A DNA stretch of 64,000 nt from Macrosoma leucophasiata (taxonomy: Eukaryota > Arthropoda > Insecta > Lepidoptera > Hedylidae). Both the position numbers and the translations under genes were made by a program. Below are positions 11,631 to 22,907 of this stretch, one piece after another. The notes below the pieces were generated by a model. It was not told the origin of the DNA. It saw only the letters and a list, made by a program, of their open reading frames with translations, and made no database searches. Numbering within the stretch: the first letter of the stretch is position 1; the number at the start of each line of letters is the position of its first letter. The stretch spans positions 5,243,001-5,307,000 of the forward strand of contig JAWQUS010000020.1 in NCBI GenBank assembly GCA_036365455.1, given 5' to 3'.

Positions 11631-11905
11631 TTTTTATGTAACTAAGGTGGGAAACAAGCATGCAGTTCACATGGATGTTAAGTGACTGCAACTTATATAG
11701 GTATACACAAAAACCAGAGGTCAAAATATAGATGCGTTGCCACCCTGAGACCTTTGTTGTTATGTCTCTGTGATAGTTATTACGTTAATTACCATCTAAC
11801 CGGAACACGATAGTGCTGAACACTACAATTTGGCGCCAGATACATTAGGTAATGCGGTGTTGCTTACGCCCTCGACTCCCTACACTGGAACTTTACCCAC
11901 CAGCA
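11631..11905 (-). mobile_element. S1 element, nearly full length, older subtype
   Basis: The T-run, GCAAACAAGCATGCAG-like start, GCAGCC-like block, CGATAGTGCTGAACACTAC and ATTAGGTAATGCGGTG occur in S1 order, antisense to plus. It uses the ACCAGAGGTC variant shared with 22448 and 39148, marking a subfamily. Confidence 0.75.
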
Positions 11906-11992
11906 CTTACTTGTTTAATTGTAGAAGATATAGTAAAATGTTGTCTCCTTTTTTTAATTATGAGTAATTAGATCTGAAAGTATTTTGTGCAA

Positions 11993-12220
11993 TTTTACCG
12001 GTGGTAAAGTTCCAGAGTCAGAGATTCAAACCGCCTCAGTATATTGGTTCGAAATTTCATTTTTATGATCAACATTTTGGTTTTTCAGTTAGATGGCAAT
12101 TTTATGTGCATTTCTTAATTTTTTTCTAGTACAGAGGCAAAAAGTAACTGAGGTGTCAAAACATTTGCACTTTTACCTTTGGATTTTATGTAGATGCCTA
12201 TAGGCTGCAGTATAAACTTA
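11993..12220 (+). mobile_element. S1 element, diverged copy with internal loss
   Basis: It begins TTTTACCGGTGGTAAAGTTC and retains the GATGCCTATAGGCTGCAG block. The middle (TAGCACTATCGTGTTCC region) is mostly lost. Confidence 0.5.
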
Positions 12221-12290
12221 GGTTCGGATAGGATCGCTAAACACGCCATATGTTGGTGATCAAAAAGTCTGCTCTAGCTAACTAATTTTT

Positions 12291-12568
12291 AATGGTGGTA
12301 GAGCTCCAGTGACGGAACTCGCGGGCGTAGGTACCACCGCATAACCTAATTTACTTGCCGCTAAATGGTAGTGTTCAACACTATCGTGTTTCGGTAATGT
12401 ACGGCCCTGTAATTTCCGGCATAGAGGCATAACACCTTAGGCCTCGGGAGTGGTAACGCATCTGCATTTTGACCTTGGTCTTCATGTTAGTGTCTATAGG
12501 CTGCAGTCATCACTTAACATCAATGTTAACTGCATGCTTGTTTGCCACTTCCAATACATAAAAAAAAC
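12291..12568 (+). mobile_element. S1 element, near full length with A-tail
   Basis: The order is TGGTGGTAGAGCTCCAGTGA, GGCGTAGGTACCACC, AACACTATCGTG, TAACACCTTAGGCCTC, GTGTCTATAGGCTGCAGTCA and GCCACTTCCA, then A7. It is a clear, little-diverged member. Confidence 0.85.
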
Positions 12569-12721
12569 TAAGCACCCAAACTAAATGTTGAACCTTCAAC
12601 CATCCATGATATCCACTTATAAATGGGTTGATGTTAAAAGTCGACATAGAAAAATCCGCTTCCTATCGCCATCGAATATACCTACCTAAGTACACAATGT
12701 AAAAGTATATTACTTAGTACA

Positions 12722-13000
12722 CTACTACTACGCTGGAGGTCCTGGGTTCGATTCCCGGGTCGGGGCTATCAGATATAACGGTTTAAAATCCTTTATCTCT
12801 GGTTTTATTGGGATTTTTCCATTTTCTGGAAGTTTCCCAGTACCTCGGAGTTTGGTAATGTGCCCGGAGATGGCAACAGGCTCGCCACCTGTTACATGGG
12901 TCAAAACGTAACCGGCGAATCGTGGGTGTTTGCATGTATGCTTCAATGCATGCATTTACCTCTGCCTACCCCTTCGGGGATTACAGGCGTGAAGTTACGC
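12722..13000 (+). mobile_element. SINE S2 with 10-bp target-site duplication
   Basis: An exact duplication, ACTTAGTACA (12712-12721 and 13001-13010), encloses an S2 copy. It starts at CTACTACTACGCTGG, so box A of the tRNA head is missing, but it keeps box B (GGTTCGATTCCC). The tail shows CCCCTTCGGGG then GGCGTGAAGTTACG. The minus-strand 75-codon ORF is not a gene. Confidence 0.88.
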
Positions 13001-13054
13001 ACTTAGTACAACTTACAATTTTTATGTTTCTTGTCCTCAAAGGTGTTATATAAT

Positions 13055-13098
13055 TTTTCGTCATTAAAATAGATAGGATTCTATGTTAATGACGAAAA
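13055..13098. repeat. 13-bp inverted repeat
   Basis: TTTTCGTCATTAA (13055-13067) and its exact complement (13086-13098) lie 18 bases apart in very AT-rich DNA. Possibly the relic of a small palindromic element. Confidence 0.6.
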
Positions 13099-13849
13099 TA
13101 TATTTTAATAGAATCATGGCAGGTTGCATACATTGATTTGTACAAAAAAAGTTAGAAAAAGGTACAAACGGATTAGAAATATCATCTAGGGAACCTAAAG
13201 AACATTTTCTGGTATTTAAAATATTTTTAAATCACCGCAATAAAAATCGTCTTTCCTAACAACAGTAGAAGCACTCCATACTAAAGTTCAATTTCAAACT
13301 TTTTATTCCGGAGAGTTAAAAATATTTTAAGTATCAGGAAATGTTGTTTAGGTTCACTAAATAATATTTCCATGCTGTTTTATGGTGTAACTTTTTTTCA
13401 TTTTTTCTGTTCAAATCTTGCCATGATACTTTGAAGTAATTAGGTACTTCATCCATCTATTAACATTTGTAATGGGTTATTTCTTTCTAACAAAAATGCA
13501 TGAGAAAACAAGTAAATTCTTCTGCGTCTCTTCTAAAATTGTATAATATGTATTCTATGATCTACAGTCTACACTATTGTACCTACTACCTACGTAGTAA
13601 TCTGAGTTGTAAGTGTATTATTATACAAATATTTTAATTGTACATTCTTCTACCCAAGTTTTTCATTTAAAACGTAAAATGTCTACTACCGCAGTATCAC
13701 AATTATTATTAAAGCACTTCATTAATATTATTTTAGCAAATTTAATATCGCCGAAAAATAAATTAATATAATATCCTGCAAATATGTTTCAACCAACAAA
13801 AAACGGACGGTTTACTGACACATTGCACCATTGAAAAAAAAACCACAAA

Positions 13850-14035
13850 AGCGCGGGATTCACGAATAGTCTAGAGTAGGGTTCACGCGAGCTTATAACT
13901 CCGAGTGCACACTATCAGCTATTTTATATTTCGAGCACGAGCCGCGACGTACGCGCCCGTTGCGGCGACGGCACGGAAGCGAACTAACGCGAGTATCCTA
14001 CAGGACGTGCCTTACGCTCTATGGATCGATATTTA
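13850..14035. promoter_or_regulatory. CpG-rich patch, possible regulatory DNA
   Basis: About 190 bases unusually rich in CG dinucleotides sit in AT-rich intron. On the minus strand a TATAAAATAG box lies downstream of the GC-rich part. There is no ORF and no match to repeats in the window. An intronic promoter or enhancer is possible; an old GC-rich element is equally possible. Confidence 0.18.
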
Positions 14036-14962
14036 CATAGTGCTTTTAATACGAGACCGCTGACTTGTTTATTTTTATCTTTACGATTGCATACAAGATA
14101 CCGTTAACGGGTTGAGATTTTCTCATTTCTAGAGGTGACAACTTTGAGATTGTAAAAACTTTCCATTACTTCATTTCGCACCCGCTCCACGCTGTCGCGT
14201 AAAATTTTGCAAAACAGTTCCGAACAGAAGTTGGTAAACGAAGCATTTTTAAATTAGAATTGTGGCAATTTATATTTGGTTATTCAAAAGCTTTAAACGC
14301 TAGTGGGCATTTAAGACACCAATAAATATAAGATTGGTATCTAAGTTTTTGCTTCATGAGTTGATGAGCAAAAAAAAAACATTTTTATTATTTATATCAT
14401 CGCCTGTATGAGTGTGCTCCCGCTACATGAGAAAATAATCTGTCTCTGGTGCCCCTCACGACGTGATACCCTAAGCGATTGCTTAATTTGCTTATAGGCT
14501 AATGGATCTGGTGATATCGGTCTGGTGATATCAGATGATATCGGATGAATTCTTTCAATGTCTTTCTTCTTTACCCCGGAGATTTTCCGATAACTTAAAT
14601 CATTGGACAATAAATATATAACTTAAAATTATACGTGACTCTTATAGGCCGATAGGCAATATGCACGGTTGTTATCTTAATATTAATTAAGAAGAGTTAA
14701 CATAATCATTAAAAATAAAGTAACTATCTTTTACGTAAGAACGCTAAATTCGTATAACAAATAATGTTTTCTGTTAAAGAATAATACGAAAACTAGTTTA
14801 AATTCATGTTATACCAATGTCGTGATTTTAATTAATACCCAAATGAACGACTGGCAAGAAACGTAATCCAAAAACATGGAATGAGTCTGTTGGAATTAAT
14901 CCCTGGGCACCCAAACGTCCTTTTAATCCAATTTTCCTCGAAACACAAGCTTTTTTGCAATT

Positions 14963-15266
14963 TTACTGGTGGTAGAGCTCCAGTGACGGAGCTCGCGGGC
15001 GTAGGCACCACCGCATTACCTAATATACTTGCCGCTAAATGGTAGTGTTCAACACTATCGTGTTCCGGTCAGGTGGTAATGTACGGCCCTGTAATTTCCG
15101 GCACAGAGGCATAAGACCTTAGGCCTCAGGAGTGGTAACGCATCTGCATTTTGACCTTGGTCTTTGTGTGGGTGTCTATAGGCTGCAGTCATCACTTAAC
15201 ATCAATGTGAACTGCATGCTTGTTTACCACTTCCATAACATAAAAAAAAAAAAAAAAAAAAAAAAA
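14963..15266 (+). mobile_element. S1 element, full length with long poly(A)
   Basis: The best plus-sense example. It runs from TTTTACTGGTGGTAGAGCTC through GTGGTAGTGTTCAACAC-type and CTATAGGCTGCAGTCATC blocks to CATAACATA and an A-run of about 25. This defines both ends of the family and its direction of transcription. Confidence 0.9.
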
Positions 15267-15294
15267 TTGGAAATAAACACATTTTTTGATACAC

Positions 15295-15394
15295 TAAGCC
15301 TGGGTTGCACCAAGAAATCTGTTAAAGTTAGAGAAGGATGTGAAATATTGCAATAACTTTAACTTTAACAAATATCGTGGTGCAACTCAGGCTT
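15295..15394. mobile_element. MITE-E, ~100-bp palindromic element
   Basis: The left end TAAGCCTGGGTTGCACCA and right end TGGTGCAACTCAGGCTT are inverted. Inner phrases GTTAAAGTTA and TAACTTTAAC also pair. A second copy is at 45478-45579. TA at the ends fits a Tc1/mariner-type MITE. Confidence 0.75.
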
Positions 15395-15659
15395 CGTTTT
15401 GTCATAGCATGGTTGTCGCAGATTGATATCGTCAGTTTTGAAATATGTATTTTTTTATTGAACGGACCTAACTCATCCCCATTATCATCAGGTCTTAATT
15501 CAGACCAAATAGATCCTACACTATCTGTTTCAGGCGTTTTCAGGCGAATTACATTACTATCATCAGTTGAATTAATAGAGGAGACATTTTACTTTTCCCA
15601 GATCATCTTAATATATATAAATCTCGTGTCACAATGTTTGTCCTCAATGGACTCCTAAA

Positions 15660-15791
15660 CCACTTAACCGATTATAATAAAATTCGCACACCATGTGCAG
15701 TTCGATCCAACTTGAGAGATAGGATAGCTTACATTACGCTATGACTAATAGGAGCAGAGCAGCGCGGGCGAAGCCGGGGCGGGCCGCTAGT
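15660..15791 (+). mobile_element. 3' end of a Helitron-like or related repeat (GC hairpin then CTAGT)
   Basis: The text GCGCGGGCGAAGCCGGGGC forms a GC-rich stem just before CTAGT, the ending expected of Helitron 3' termini and seen in many lepidopteran repeats. The upstream part is AT-rich and undiagnostic. Confidence 0.35.
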
Positions 15792-15837
15792 AATCTATAA
15801 TAATCAACCATTCGAACGATATTGTTTGGCTAATTAA

Positions 15838-15895
15838 AAGGCTTTTGTGGAGCTGTGGACGTCTTTCGGCTGTAGTGAGGATGATGATGAATTTT
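15838..15895 (+). mobile_element. LINE 3' tail fragment (GTGGACGTCTTTCGGCTG, GATGATGATG)
   Basis: The phrase GGACGTCTTTCGGCTG followed by (GATGAT)n is the same 3' end as at 18111-18165, 26475, 54241 and 57600. Only the last ~60 bases survive. Confidence 0.6.
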
Positions 15896-16565
15896 CTTGT
15901 CAATAGATGTCTTTCATGTAAATATATAATTCAAGTTTTTTTTTTCTAATTTTATAGATAATTCGGAACTAATCGGAACAAACGTCAATAGTGTAACAAT
16001 GGCACAATGACTAATTATCAAAGTCAGCAGTAGTTGGTAGTCCTCAATTGTAAATATTGTCACGATAAAAGGAAAAAGTCAGAAAAGTCTAATGACCATT
16101 CCATAGTGTGTTTGTGTGGTTAAAAGTCTTTGTTAATCGAAATTAGTGATTTTGGTAATTGAATGTACGAGTACGTAAGTTACAATAATACATATATTGA
16201 AACAATAATAATGATGAGTTACATTAGACATTGTAGGTACATTAGACATTGAAGACACATTAATTAATAAATTGTAGGTAATTTTGTCAGTACTACAAGT
16301 GACAATTACCGTAAGTGGTAAATTGATTGTTAATTAAACTAATAGGATATCAATTGAGTTGTAGACACAAGCAATGAATAGTGACATATTAAAGGCGTAT
16401 TTATTTATACTTTCTTGATGCAGTCAAAAGGTTCTCGTCTTGAGACGGCATTAGACTACTTGGCTTTTTAAAGGGCTCTCAGCCTAAATAAATTTACACA
16501 ACTGTCTAAAGGAGACCCGTGCGGATCCGATCCTCGGTTTAGGGCGTTGTGGCGACAATTTTTTT

Positions 16566-16800
16566 TGGAGGTAGAGCTCTAGTGACGGGCATAGACACCA
16601 CCGCATTACCTAATATACTTGCCGCTAAATGGTAGTGTTCAGCACTATCGTGTTCCGGTCAGGTGGTAATGTACGGCCCTATAATTCCCGGCACAGAGGC
16701 ATAACACCTTAGGCCTCAGTGGTAACGCATCTGCATTTTGACCTTGGTCTTAGTGTAGGTGTCTATAGGCTGCAGTCATCACTTAACATCAATGTGAACT
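16566..16800 (+). mobile_element. S1 element, 3'-truncated
   Basis: It starts GGAGGTAGAGCTCTAGTGAC and stops abruptly at CATCAATGTGAACT, losing the last ~30 bases and the A-tail. The break may mark a later rearrangement next to the local triplication. Confidence 0.8.
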
Positions 16801-16891
16801 CACCCAGCGACAGAATTAAGGCCAGGTAACAGGAGCTCACTAAGGTAGAAAACTACCTCAGTAGGCATCTTTGCTAGCGTTGAATTATTCC

Positions 16892-17112
16892 AAACAACAA
16901 ATGTAGGTATCATGACTAGTTGAATCCAGTATTCTTAAAAAATATTACTCCACCCACGGCACGGAGCACAGAACTCAAGTAATACATTTATGTGACGTAA
17001 TGAATTGCCGTTGCATAGTACTTCACGCTATCCAGCCCCAAGCTTTAAGGGGACACGTGTAATTCCATTACGCACGAGATTTGCATGGCTCACATCTGGT
17101 TCTAAAACTCAG
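16892..17112 (+). repeat. Local triplication, copy 1
   Basis: A ~200-base unit containing CAACAAATGTAGG, CCAGTATTCTT, CCACCCACGGC, GTGACGTAAT and ACACGTGTAATT. The same order of phrases occurs twice more within 1.5 kb (17432, 18255). It is not seen elsewhere in the window. Confidence 0.85.
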
Positions 17113-17431
17113 ATATTGGTGTTCCTTATTGCATAACTCCGTCATTAGAGACACAGAGACAGTTAAACAAAAAAAAATGGCAAAAGAATGAAACTTCATT
17201 CAAGCACTTTTTACTGCTTATAAAATGACAATGAAAAATATAATCTTAATTATAACAAATTCAGAAGTTTTCCAACGCTTTCTTCTCTCTAGGCTCTATG
17301 GACATTCACGGGACACATCTACAATTTTTCCGAACATCATTCAATATCTATTTGACAGAAAAACGTTCATTATTCACTTGGCAGTTTAGTAGCCTACTGC
17401 ACTAGACTGTCTCGATAGACATGTAGTATGT

Positions 17432-17632
17432 AGGACAACAAATGTAGGAATCATGACGAGTTGGCTCCAGTATTCTTCCAATATATTATTCCACCCACGG
17501 CTCGGAGCGAAGAACTTGAGTAACACATTCATGTGACGTAATAAGATCCCAGAGCACAGTACTTTACGCTATTCAGCTCTAAGCCGTGACACGTGGACAC
17601 GTGTAATTTCATTGCTTTCTTATAATACGCAC
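17432..17632 (+). repeat. Local triplication, copy 2
   Basis: The phrases match copy 1 in order and are more similar to copy 3 in places (CATGACGAGTTGGCT). The end differs after GTAATTTCATT, where an AT-rich stretch replaces the GCACAAGATTTG block. Confidence 0.85.
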
Positions 17633-17739
17633 CTTAATTCTTAGCGGAAAAGTGTGACAGCAAACAAGGATTTTTATTAATTGTCACTATGGTCGATGCA
17701 TACTATTATTTTCCTGCTGTGTCTCTATAAGAAACTTTT

Positions 17740-18172
17740 TACATTTGCAAGCCGCAGTGCCACCAAAAATCTATATCTATATCTATGTCGTCTACGTGGT
17801 CGCTCACTATGGGCTTCATAAGAAGGCTCAAGGTCACGCTCAAGGAGAGCAATGGAGAGGGCTATGCTCGGAGTTTCTCTGCGAGATCGAATCAGAAATG
17901 AGGAGATCCGCATGAGAACCAAAGTAACCGACATAGCCCACCGAATAGCAAAACTCAAGTGGACTGCCACTTTCGACTTTTAGTTTCGCTATTCGGTGTG
18001 CAGGGCACATAACTCGCAGATCTGACGAGATGGACCGACGACCTGGTGAAGTTCGCGGGCAATCGCTGGATGAGGACGGCCCGGGACTGTTCGTTGTGGC
18101 ATTCTTTGGGGGAGGCCTTTGTTCAGCAGTGGACGTCTTTTGGCTGAAATGATGATGATGATATCTATGTCA
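17740..18172 (+). pseudogene. LINE-C remnant, degenerate C-terminal ORF with tail
   Basis: Plus-strand frames read RAMERAMLGVSLRDRIRNEE, then IRMRTKVTDIAHRIAKLKW, the familiar linker region downstream of reverse transcriptase in a class of insect non-LTR retrotransposons. A stop interrupts it after TFDF, and later pieces lie in shifted frames. It ends GGAGGCCTTTGTTCAGCAGT then (GATGAT)n, the LINE 3' end. It sits between copies 2 and 3 of the local triplication. The 81-codon minus ORF is its shadow. No enzymatic domain survives. Confidence 0.75.
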
Positions 18173-18254
18173 GTACACCACGCAATAGCAGCTTACTAAG
18201 CTTAAAAAAATACCTCCGTGGAAACTTTGCAGGCGTCAAATAGCCCGGATTCTT

Positions 18255-18447
18255 ACCAAACATGAAAATATTATGACGAGTTGGCTGCAGTATTCTTCAA
18301 ATATATTATTCAACCCACTACGTGACATAATAAGTTCCCGTAGCAAGGTACTTCACGGTATTCATCCTTAAGCCGTGACATGGGCACACGTGTAATTTCA
18401 TTACGCACAAGATTTGTCTGGCTCACATCCTGTTGTAAAACTCAACG
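18255..18447 (+). repeat. Local triplication, copy 3
   Basis: ATGACGAGTTGGCTGCAGTA, CACTACGTGACATAATAAG, ACACGTGTAATTTCATTACG and GGCTCACATCCTG match copies 1 and 2. Part of the central CCACGGCTCGGAGC phrase is deleted. Confidence 0.82.
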
Positions 18448-18700
18448 CTGCCGACATCGAGTTTGTGGGTAGTGATTTGTTTTTGACGCCGGAGGAACCC
18501 TACTTTAGTTTTGTATGAAATACTTTATGATTCAAGAAGAAATTTTATTTTCAAATTTGAGGAGGAGATCGGATTCGAAGATCCTTCGTATTAGGGTGCA
18601 TCCTCCTAATACGAATCATCTTGAGATTTCGTATGAAGAGCGTGTGTAAAATGAGCAAGCATGGGAGGTGTGCAAGGACGTCTGGCTAGCAATATATATA

Positions 18701-18908
18701 TTTTTTTTATTTCATGAAAGTGACAGTCGAGTCTACAGTTCGTATTGGTAGAAAATGAATTTTGTGTAGCCATAATAAACATCTTCACAAAACGAGAGAT
18801 TTCAATGCAAATGGGTTGCCACACTGGAGGCCTAAAATTTGATACCACTGCGACGGCAATTACCACTTGACCGGAAAATAATAGCAATGCAGACAACTAT
18901 TTAGCGGA
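18701..18908 (-). mobile_element. S1-related element, strongly diverged
   Basis: A T-run, then GCAAATGGGTTGCCACACT, GGAGGCCTAAA, ACCACTTGACCGGAA and TTTAGCGG keep S1 order on the minus strand. Similarity is partial. Confidence 0.45.
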
Positions 18909-18909
18909 A

Positions 18910-21260
18910 AGTAAAATACTCGTAACTGATAAGAAATAATTGAAAAGACACCACTAAAATATAAACTTATTTAATTACTCTACATTACCCAGTTACCAAG
19001 CACTGAGTAGTTACACAATCTGCCGCCTAATTTTAGTATGTAGTTTCCTCATCAGAGGAAAATGTCTCACGAATGGCAAAGTTTATTCAATAAATGACCT
19101 AATGAATAATTTCATGTTAATGTTTCGAGGCTACTGTATTCACTTACCTCAATAACCACCAATACGGACAGTTTGCTACTGTCATAACATAAAAGAAAAC
19201 CATCCCCAACAACATTAAAAATAATACCGAGCGAAATGAAAACAGAATACACTATCTGAAGCATAAACATAAAATAATTTCCATTTTCCTCTCATTCCAG
19301 TCCTCTAGTGTATTCAGAAATTTCGCATAATATCACAAAGGAGCGTATCCTACAGCTATGCACAGTAATGTTACTGTCGGTGAAAACAATGCTTCGAGGC
19401 AAACTGAAACTGGCAGTTGAGAAGCACAAAACACAAAAGGGATATCGCAAAAATATAAAAAAAAAGAGCACTGAACTGTAATCCAACTGAGACACACAAA
19501 TCACAACACTGAAGATAAAACTGGACCTAGACAAACGGAACTGCTAAAAAGAATTTTCGCACGTTTATTGCACTGTGTCGCGGTGCGTCGAAAGCCGTTA
19601 TGGTTTTGGATGCGGATGACGCATCTTGGAAGTAGTCCAGATTTGTGATAGGAGCCCGAGGAGGCTCTGCCAAGGCTGTTTTTGCCTTGAAATTGCGGTA
19701 CGTGGAAATTCCCAGCCAAATAAGGTTCGAAATGAAGGTTTAACTTCTAACAGAACTTACAATTATTTATTTGATTTTCATTGATTTTCTAGTGATATTG
19801 AATTCTTATTTCTTTAAATTCGGTAGCTTAAGAATGGCTTTTGTATTCATAGAGCAACACGGGCCACCGGTCGCGGCGGACTAGAGGGGGTAGCCATAGC
19901 GTTTATCACCGATACAAAACAGTCTGTAATTTTTTGCGGAGGGGGGGAATGCGTGCGACACGCGCACACTACAAAAATCGTATATTACTACGAAACTCAC
20001 ACCTTGACTTTAACCAAATACAGAAACAATTTCACGCACACAATTAAACATCTAGGCGACAGGTATAGTCCCATTTGGGCTTGTACTTTGACAGAGGGGA
20101 AAGCATATGGCTACTCCCCTCCGATGTTGTTCTATGTTTGTATTAGATCGTTACGTCTACTACTGCTAGTCCTGAGACGGATTGTATTCTCAGTTTGGGA
20201 TGGACAGTAAATTATATTTGTTCTTTGCCCGAAGGTTCTGATTCGCAGCCGTGGAGTCTTTTGATGCCCGACGAATACAAGCAGGCTCGTTTTCTAAAAA
20301 CATACTTACAAATCGATCACGGGTTCTGTCATCATCATCATCAATCATTTGGGGATATTCAGGTGTAAAGTTATGCCTTATGAGACTTCAACGAGCAATC
20401 AAAAGTTTCAAATGTACTGGAAGTAAAGGTTAAAATATTATCATTATTATCCTAAGCCCAATTTTCCTTAAGCCGAAGTGGATTCCTTTTTATTACTTTC
20501 CCCTTGTAGTAAAAGTTGCGATATTTAGGTCAGCGGGATTGTTGGCCCGATATTGAAATTGAAACCTTTCTCCTAAATTATTGTGATTGAGGTAAAAAAC
20601 TAACGGTTACTCATAAAATATGGAAACAATGCGATGACTAGGAAATGCGTTTTCTTGTAATTACTGTTTCACCTTTTTAGTATAAGTTATTGATAGTCAA
20701 ATTATAAATACTCTGTACTGAGAAAATTACTAGGAAAAGTCATTCTACGCTTGAAATAAATAAGAAAGATTCTCGGTTTATAAACTAAGGTCATGTTGGT
20801 ATTCTTGATATACCAATATACAACTGATATATTCTGCGTCCATAATTCATAATCCTTTTGTGTTTAAAATCTATAGTATTTTATATTAAGCATTGGTTTT
20901 AATAATAATGCGGTAAAGAAAATCTGTACAATTGACAAATGGTCATATGTACAACAAAAGAAGCTTTTTCATTCCGAAATGAATAACGACAAGTCTATCG
21001 TTGATAAAGAAAATAATGTAGGTTCAGACATAGTGATCGACGGTGTATCAATTTCACTTTGGAAACGTTCCAGAATCTATGAGAAAATTCCATGAATGCG
21101 GCAGAACATTCCAGATTTTTAGTGGTATTGTATCATATCTGCATCTTTTGTTTCATGGAAATATGTGTGCATTGCTCTACGAGTCTTTATACCGCATAAT
21201 GTTTCATAATTCTGAAAGTATCTTCAAGTTTAAAATATGAACTGTGGAAATGTTTGAACG
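18910..21260. other. Intronic DNA without clear features
   Basis: No family recurring in the window was found. A GC-rich stretch at 19860-19975 contains CCACCGGTCGCGGCGGAC and a G7 run but has no recognisable role. Several ORFs of 60-96 codons overlap on both strands here without family motifs; one minus-strand frame (20190-20387) is listed separately. Confidence 0.35.
20190..20387 (-). CDS. Unrecognised open frame, possibly a decayed gene piece
   Basis: 65 sense codons end in TGA. The middle reads FTPEYPQMIDDDDDRTRDRF and is hydrophilic and protein-like. The same frame continues upstream past one TGA (20388-20390), and a good acceptor (TTTACTTCCAG) lies about 35 bases further 5'. Against it: the acidic run comes from a simple (GAT)n repeat, there is no initiating ATG at the start, and I recognise no family. 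It could be chance. Confidence 0.15.
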   Translation of the reverse strand, partial: SLIRHNFTPEYPQMIDDDDDRTRDRFVSMFLENEPACIRRASKDSTAANQNLRAKNKYNLLSIPN

Positions 21261-21261
21261 G

Positions 21262-21550
21262 TTTTTTTATGGAACGTTGGTGGTAAACAAGCTTACAGCT
21301 CACATGAATGTTAAAGTGATGACTGCAGCCTATAGACACACACACAAAGACCAAGGTCAAAAAGCAGATGCGTTACCACTCCTGAGGCCTAAGGTGTTTT
21401 GCCTCTATACCGGGAATTACAGGGACGTACATTACCACCTGACTGGAACACGATAGTGCTGAACACTACCATTTAACGGCAAGTATATTAGGTAATGCGG
21501 TGGTGCCTACGCTCGCGAGCTCCGTCACTAGAGCTCCACTACCAGTAAAA
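21262..21550 (-). mobile_element. S1 element, full length
   Basis: T-run, GGTGGTAAACAAGC, GACTGCAGCCTATAGACAC, CCACTCCTGAGGCCTAAGG, AACACGATAGTGCTGAACAC and CACTACCAGTAAAA, in S1 order, antisense to plus. Confidence 0.88.
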
Positions 21551-21861
21551 CTTCAAGCGTATATCGCAACAATAAAAACAGAATCCCAACGTTCGGTGAA
21601 TCCCCAGCAGTATTTGTAGTGGCAATTGATACGAAAGAATTGGATTAGCCAGAGATTATGTGAAGCGGACAGAGATAAAAGCGAACGTGTGAACACGGCA
21701 GGTTCTCCAGCATTGAATATTGAACCAGTAAATGTGACTCGCTCAACTATACACAGTCGAGCATTTAACGAACTGTAAACGTTTTGTACTGAGGTTTGGA
21801 AAACGGGCCTCTAAATGAAGACCTATTACCTATGTTAGTACCTGTGACTGTTTATTGCACT

Positions 21862-22333
21862 TTTTTTTTTTATGTCATTAAGTTGACAGACAAGCAGACG
21901 GGCCACCTGATGGTAAGTGGTCACCGTCGCCTATGGATATTTGCAACACCAGGGGAGTTGCCAACGCGTTGCCAGCCCTGAAGGACTCTTTTGACGCCAT
22001 TTTTGAAGAACCCCATATTGTAGCACCGAGGGAACACTTCAGAGGGAAGTTCGTTCCACAATTTACATGTTCTGGGAAGAAACGAACGAGAAAAACGCAC
22101 CGTTGAGCACTGCCAGGTGTCCAGTCGGTGAGGGTGAAACTTCTCTCTTCGGCGGGTAGTACGGTGTAGAAAAAGAGACGGTGGCACCATGTCGAACAGT
22201 TCGACAGAGCACTCACCATTGTAGAGACGGTATAAAACGCACAGACTACCAATATTTCTGCGCAGGCTCAGATGTTCGAGCCTGTCTGTAAGTCCCGGAT
22301 CGTTAACAATACGAACGGCGCGTTTTTCTTTAC
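21862..22333 (-). pseudogene. LINE-B, 5'-truncated, RT C-terminus plus 3' UTR and poly(A)
   Basis: Read on minus, the ORF carries KRAVRIVNDPGLTDRLEHLS, then LCVLYRLYNGECS, LFDMVPPS, TRRREKFHPHRLDTW and FLPRTCKLWNELPSEVFP. That is the region downstream of the reverse-transcriptase core in a common insect LINE type. It ends in a short 3' UTR with CCATCAGGTGGCCCGTCTGC and an A-run (T-run at 21861-21871). No frameshift is seen over about 130 codons, so the copy is young, but it lacks the endonuclease and RT catalytic core and is inactive. The 5' break lies beside an S1 fragment. A related copy is at 46600-46945. An overlapping 124-codon minus ORF in another frame is a shadow. Confidence 0.85.
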
Positions 22334-22431
22334 TTAGGCACCGCCGCATTACCTAATCTATCAGCCTCCAAACGGTAGTGTCCATTACTATTGTGTTCCG
22401 GTAAGATTGTAATGTCCATCACTCACACCGT
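22334..22431 (+). mobile_element. S1 fragment
   Basis: TAGGCACCGCCGCATTACCT then TATTGTGTTCCGGTAAGA match the 5' third of S1, directly abutting the LINE-B break. Confidence 0.65.
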
Positions 22432-22447
22432 AAAAAGTATTACTTAA

Positions 22448-22730
22448 TTTTTATGTAATGAAGATGGCAAACAAGCATGCAGCTCACATTGATGTTAAGT
22501 GATGACTGCAGCCTATAGGCATCTACATAAAAACCAGAGGTCAAAATGCAGATGCGTTGCTACCCCTGAGACCTATGGTGTCATGTCTCTGTGATAGTTA
22601 TTACGAGGCCATACATTACCGTCTAACCGGAATACGATAGTGCCGAACACTACCAATTAGCGGCAGATATGTTAGGTAATGCGGTGGTGCCTACGCCCTC
22701 GAGCTCCTACACTTGGAACTCTACCAGTAA
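22448..22730 (-). mobile_element. S1 element, ACCAGAGGTC subtype
   Basis: TTTTTATGTAATGAAGATGG, GCATGCAGCTCACATTGATG and GACTGCAGCCTATAGGCATC, through to ACTTGGAACTCTACCAGTAA. Near complete. Confidence 0.85.
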
Positions 22731-22744
22731 CAGTACACATAACA

Positions 22745-22876
22745 ACTAAGGTCTTAGAGATAGGAACGCGTCTGCAATTAAACCTCTGGTTATAGTCTAG
22801 ATTACCATAGGCTGCAGTCATCACTTAACATTCATGAGAACTGCAAGCACGTTTGTCACCTTCGTTACATAAAAAA
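22745..22876 (+). mobile_element. S1 3' half, opposite orientation to its neighbour
   Basis: CTAAGGTCTTAGAGATAGGA, ATAGGCTGCAGTCATCACTT and GTTTGTCACCTTCGTTACAT, then A6. With 22448-22730 it makes an inverted pair separated by about 15 bases. Confidence 0.7.
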
Positions 22877-22907
22877 TTGATACTTCAGTTTTACCAAGAA
22901 TCAACAT

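Noticed and set aside
16892..18447. CRISPR-like or tandem satellite array
   Set aside because: Only three copies of ~200 bases at unequal spacing, diverged, in a eukaryotic intron. A local duplication is the simpler reading.
21878..22252. 124-codon minus ORF
   Set aside because: Out-of-frame shadow of the LINE-B ORF at 21921-22349.
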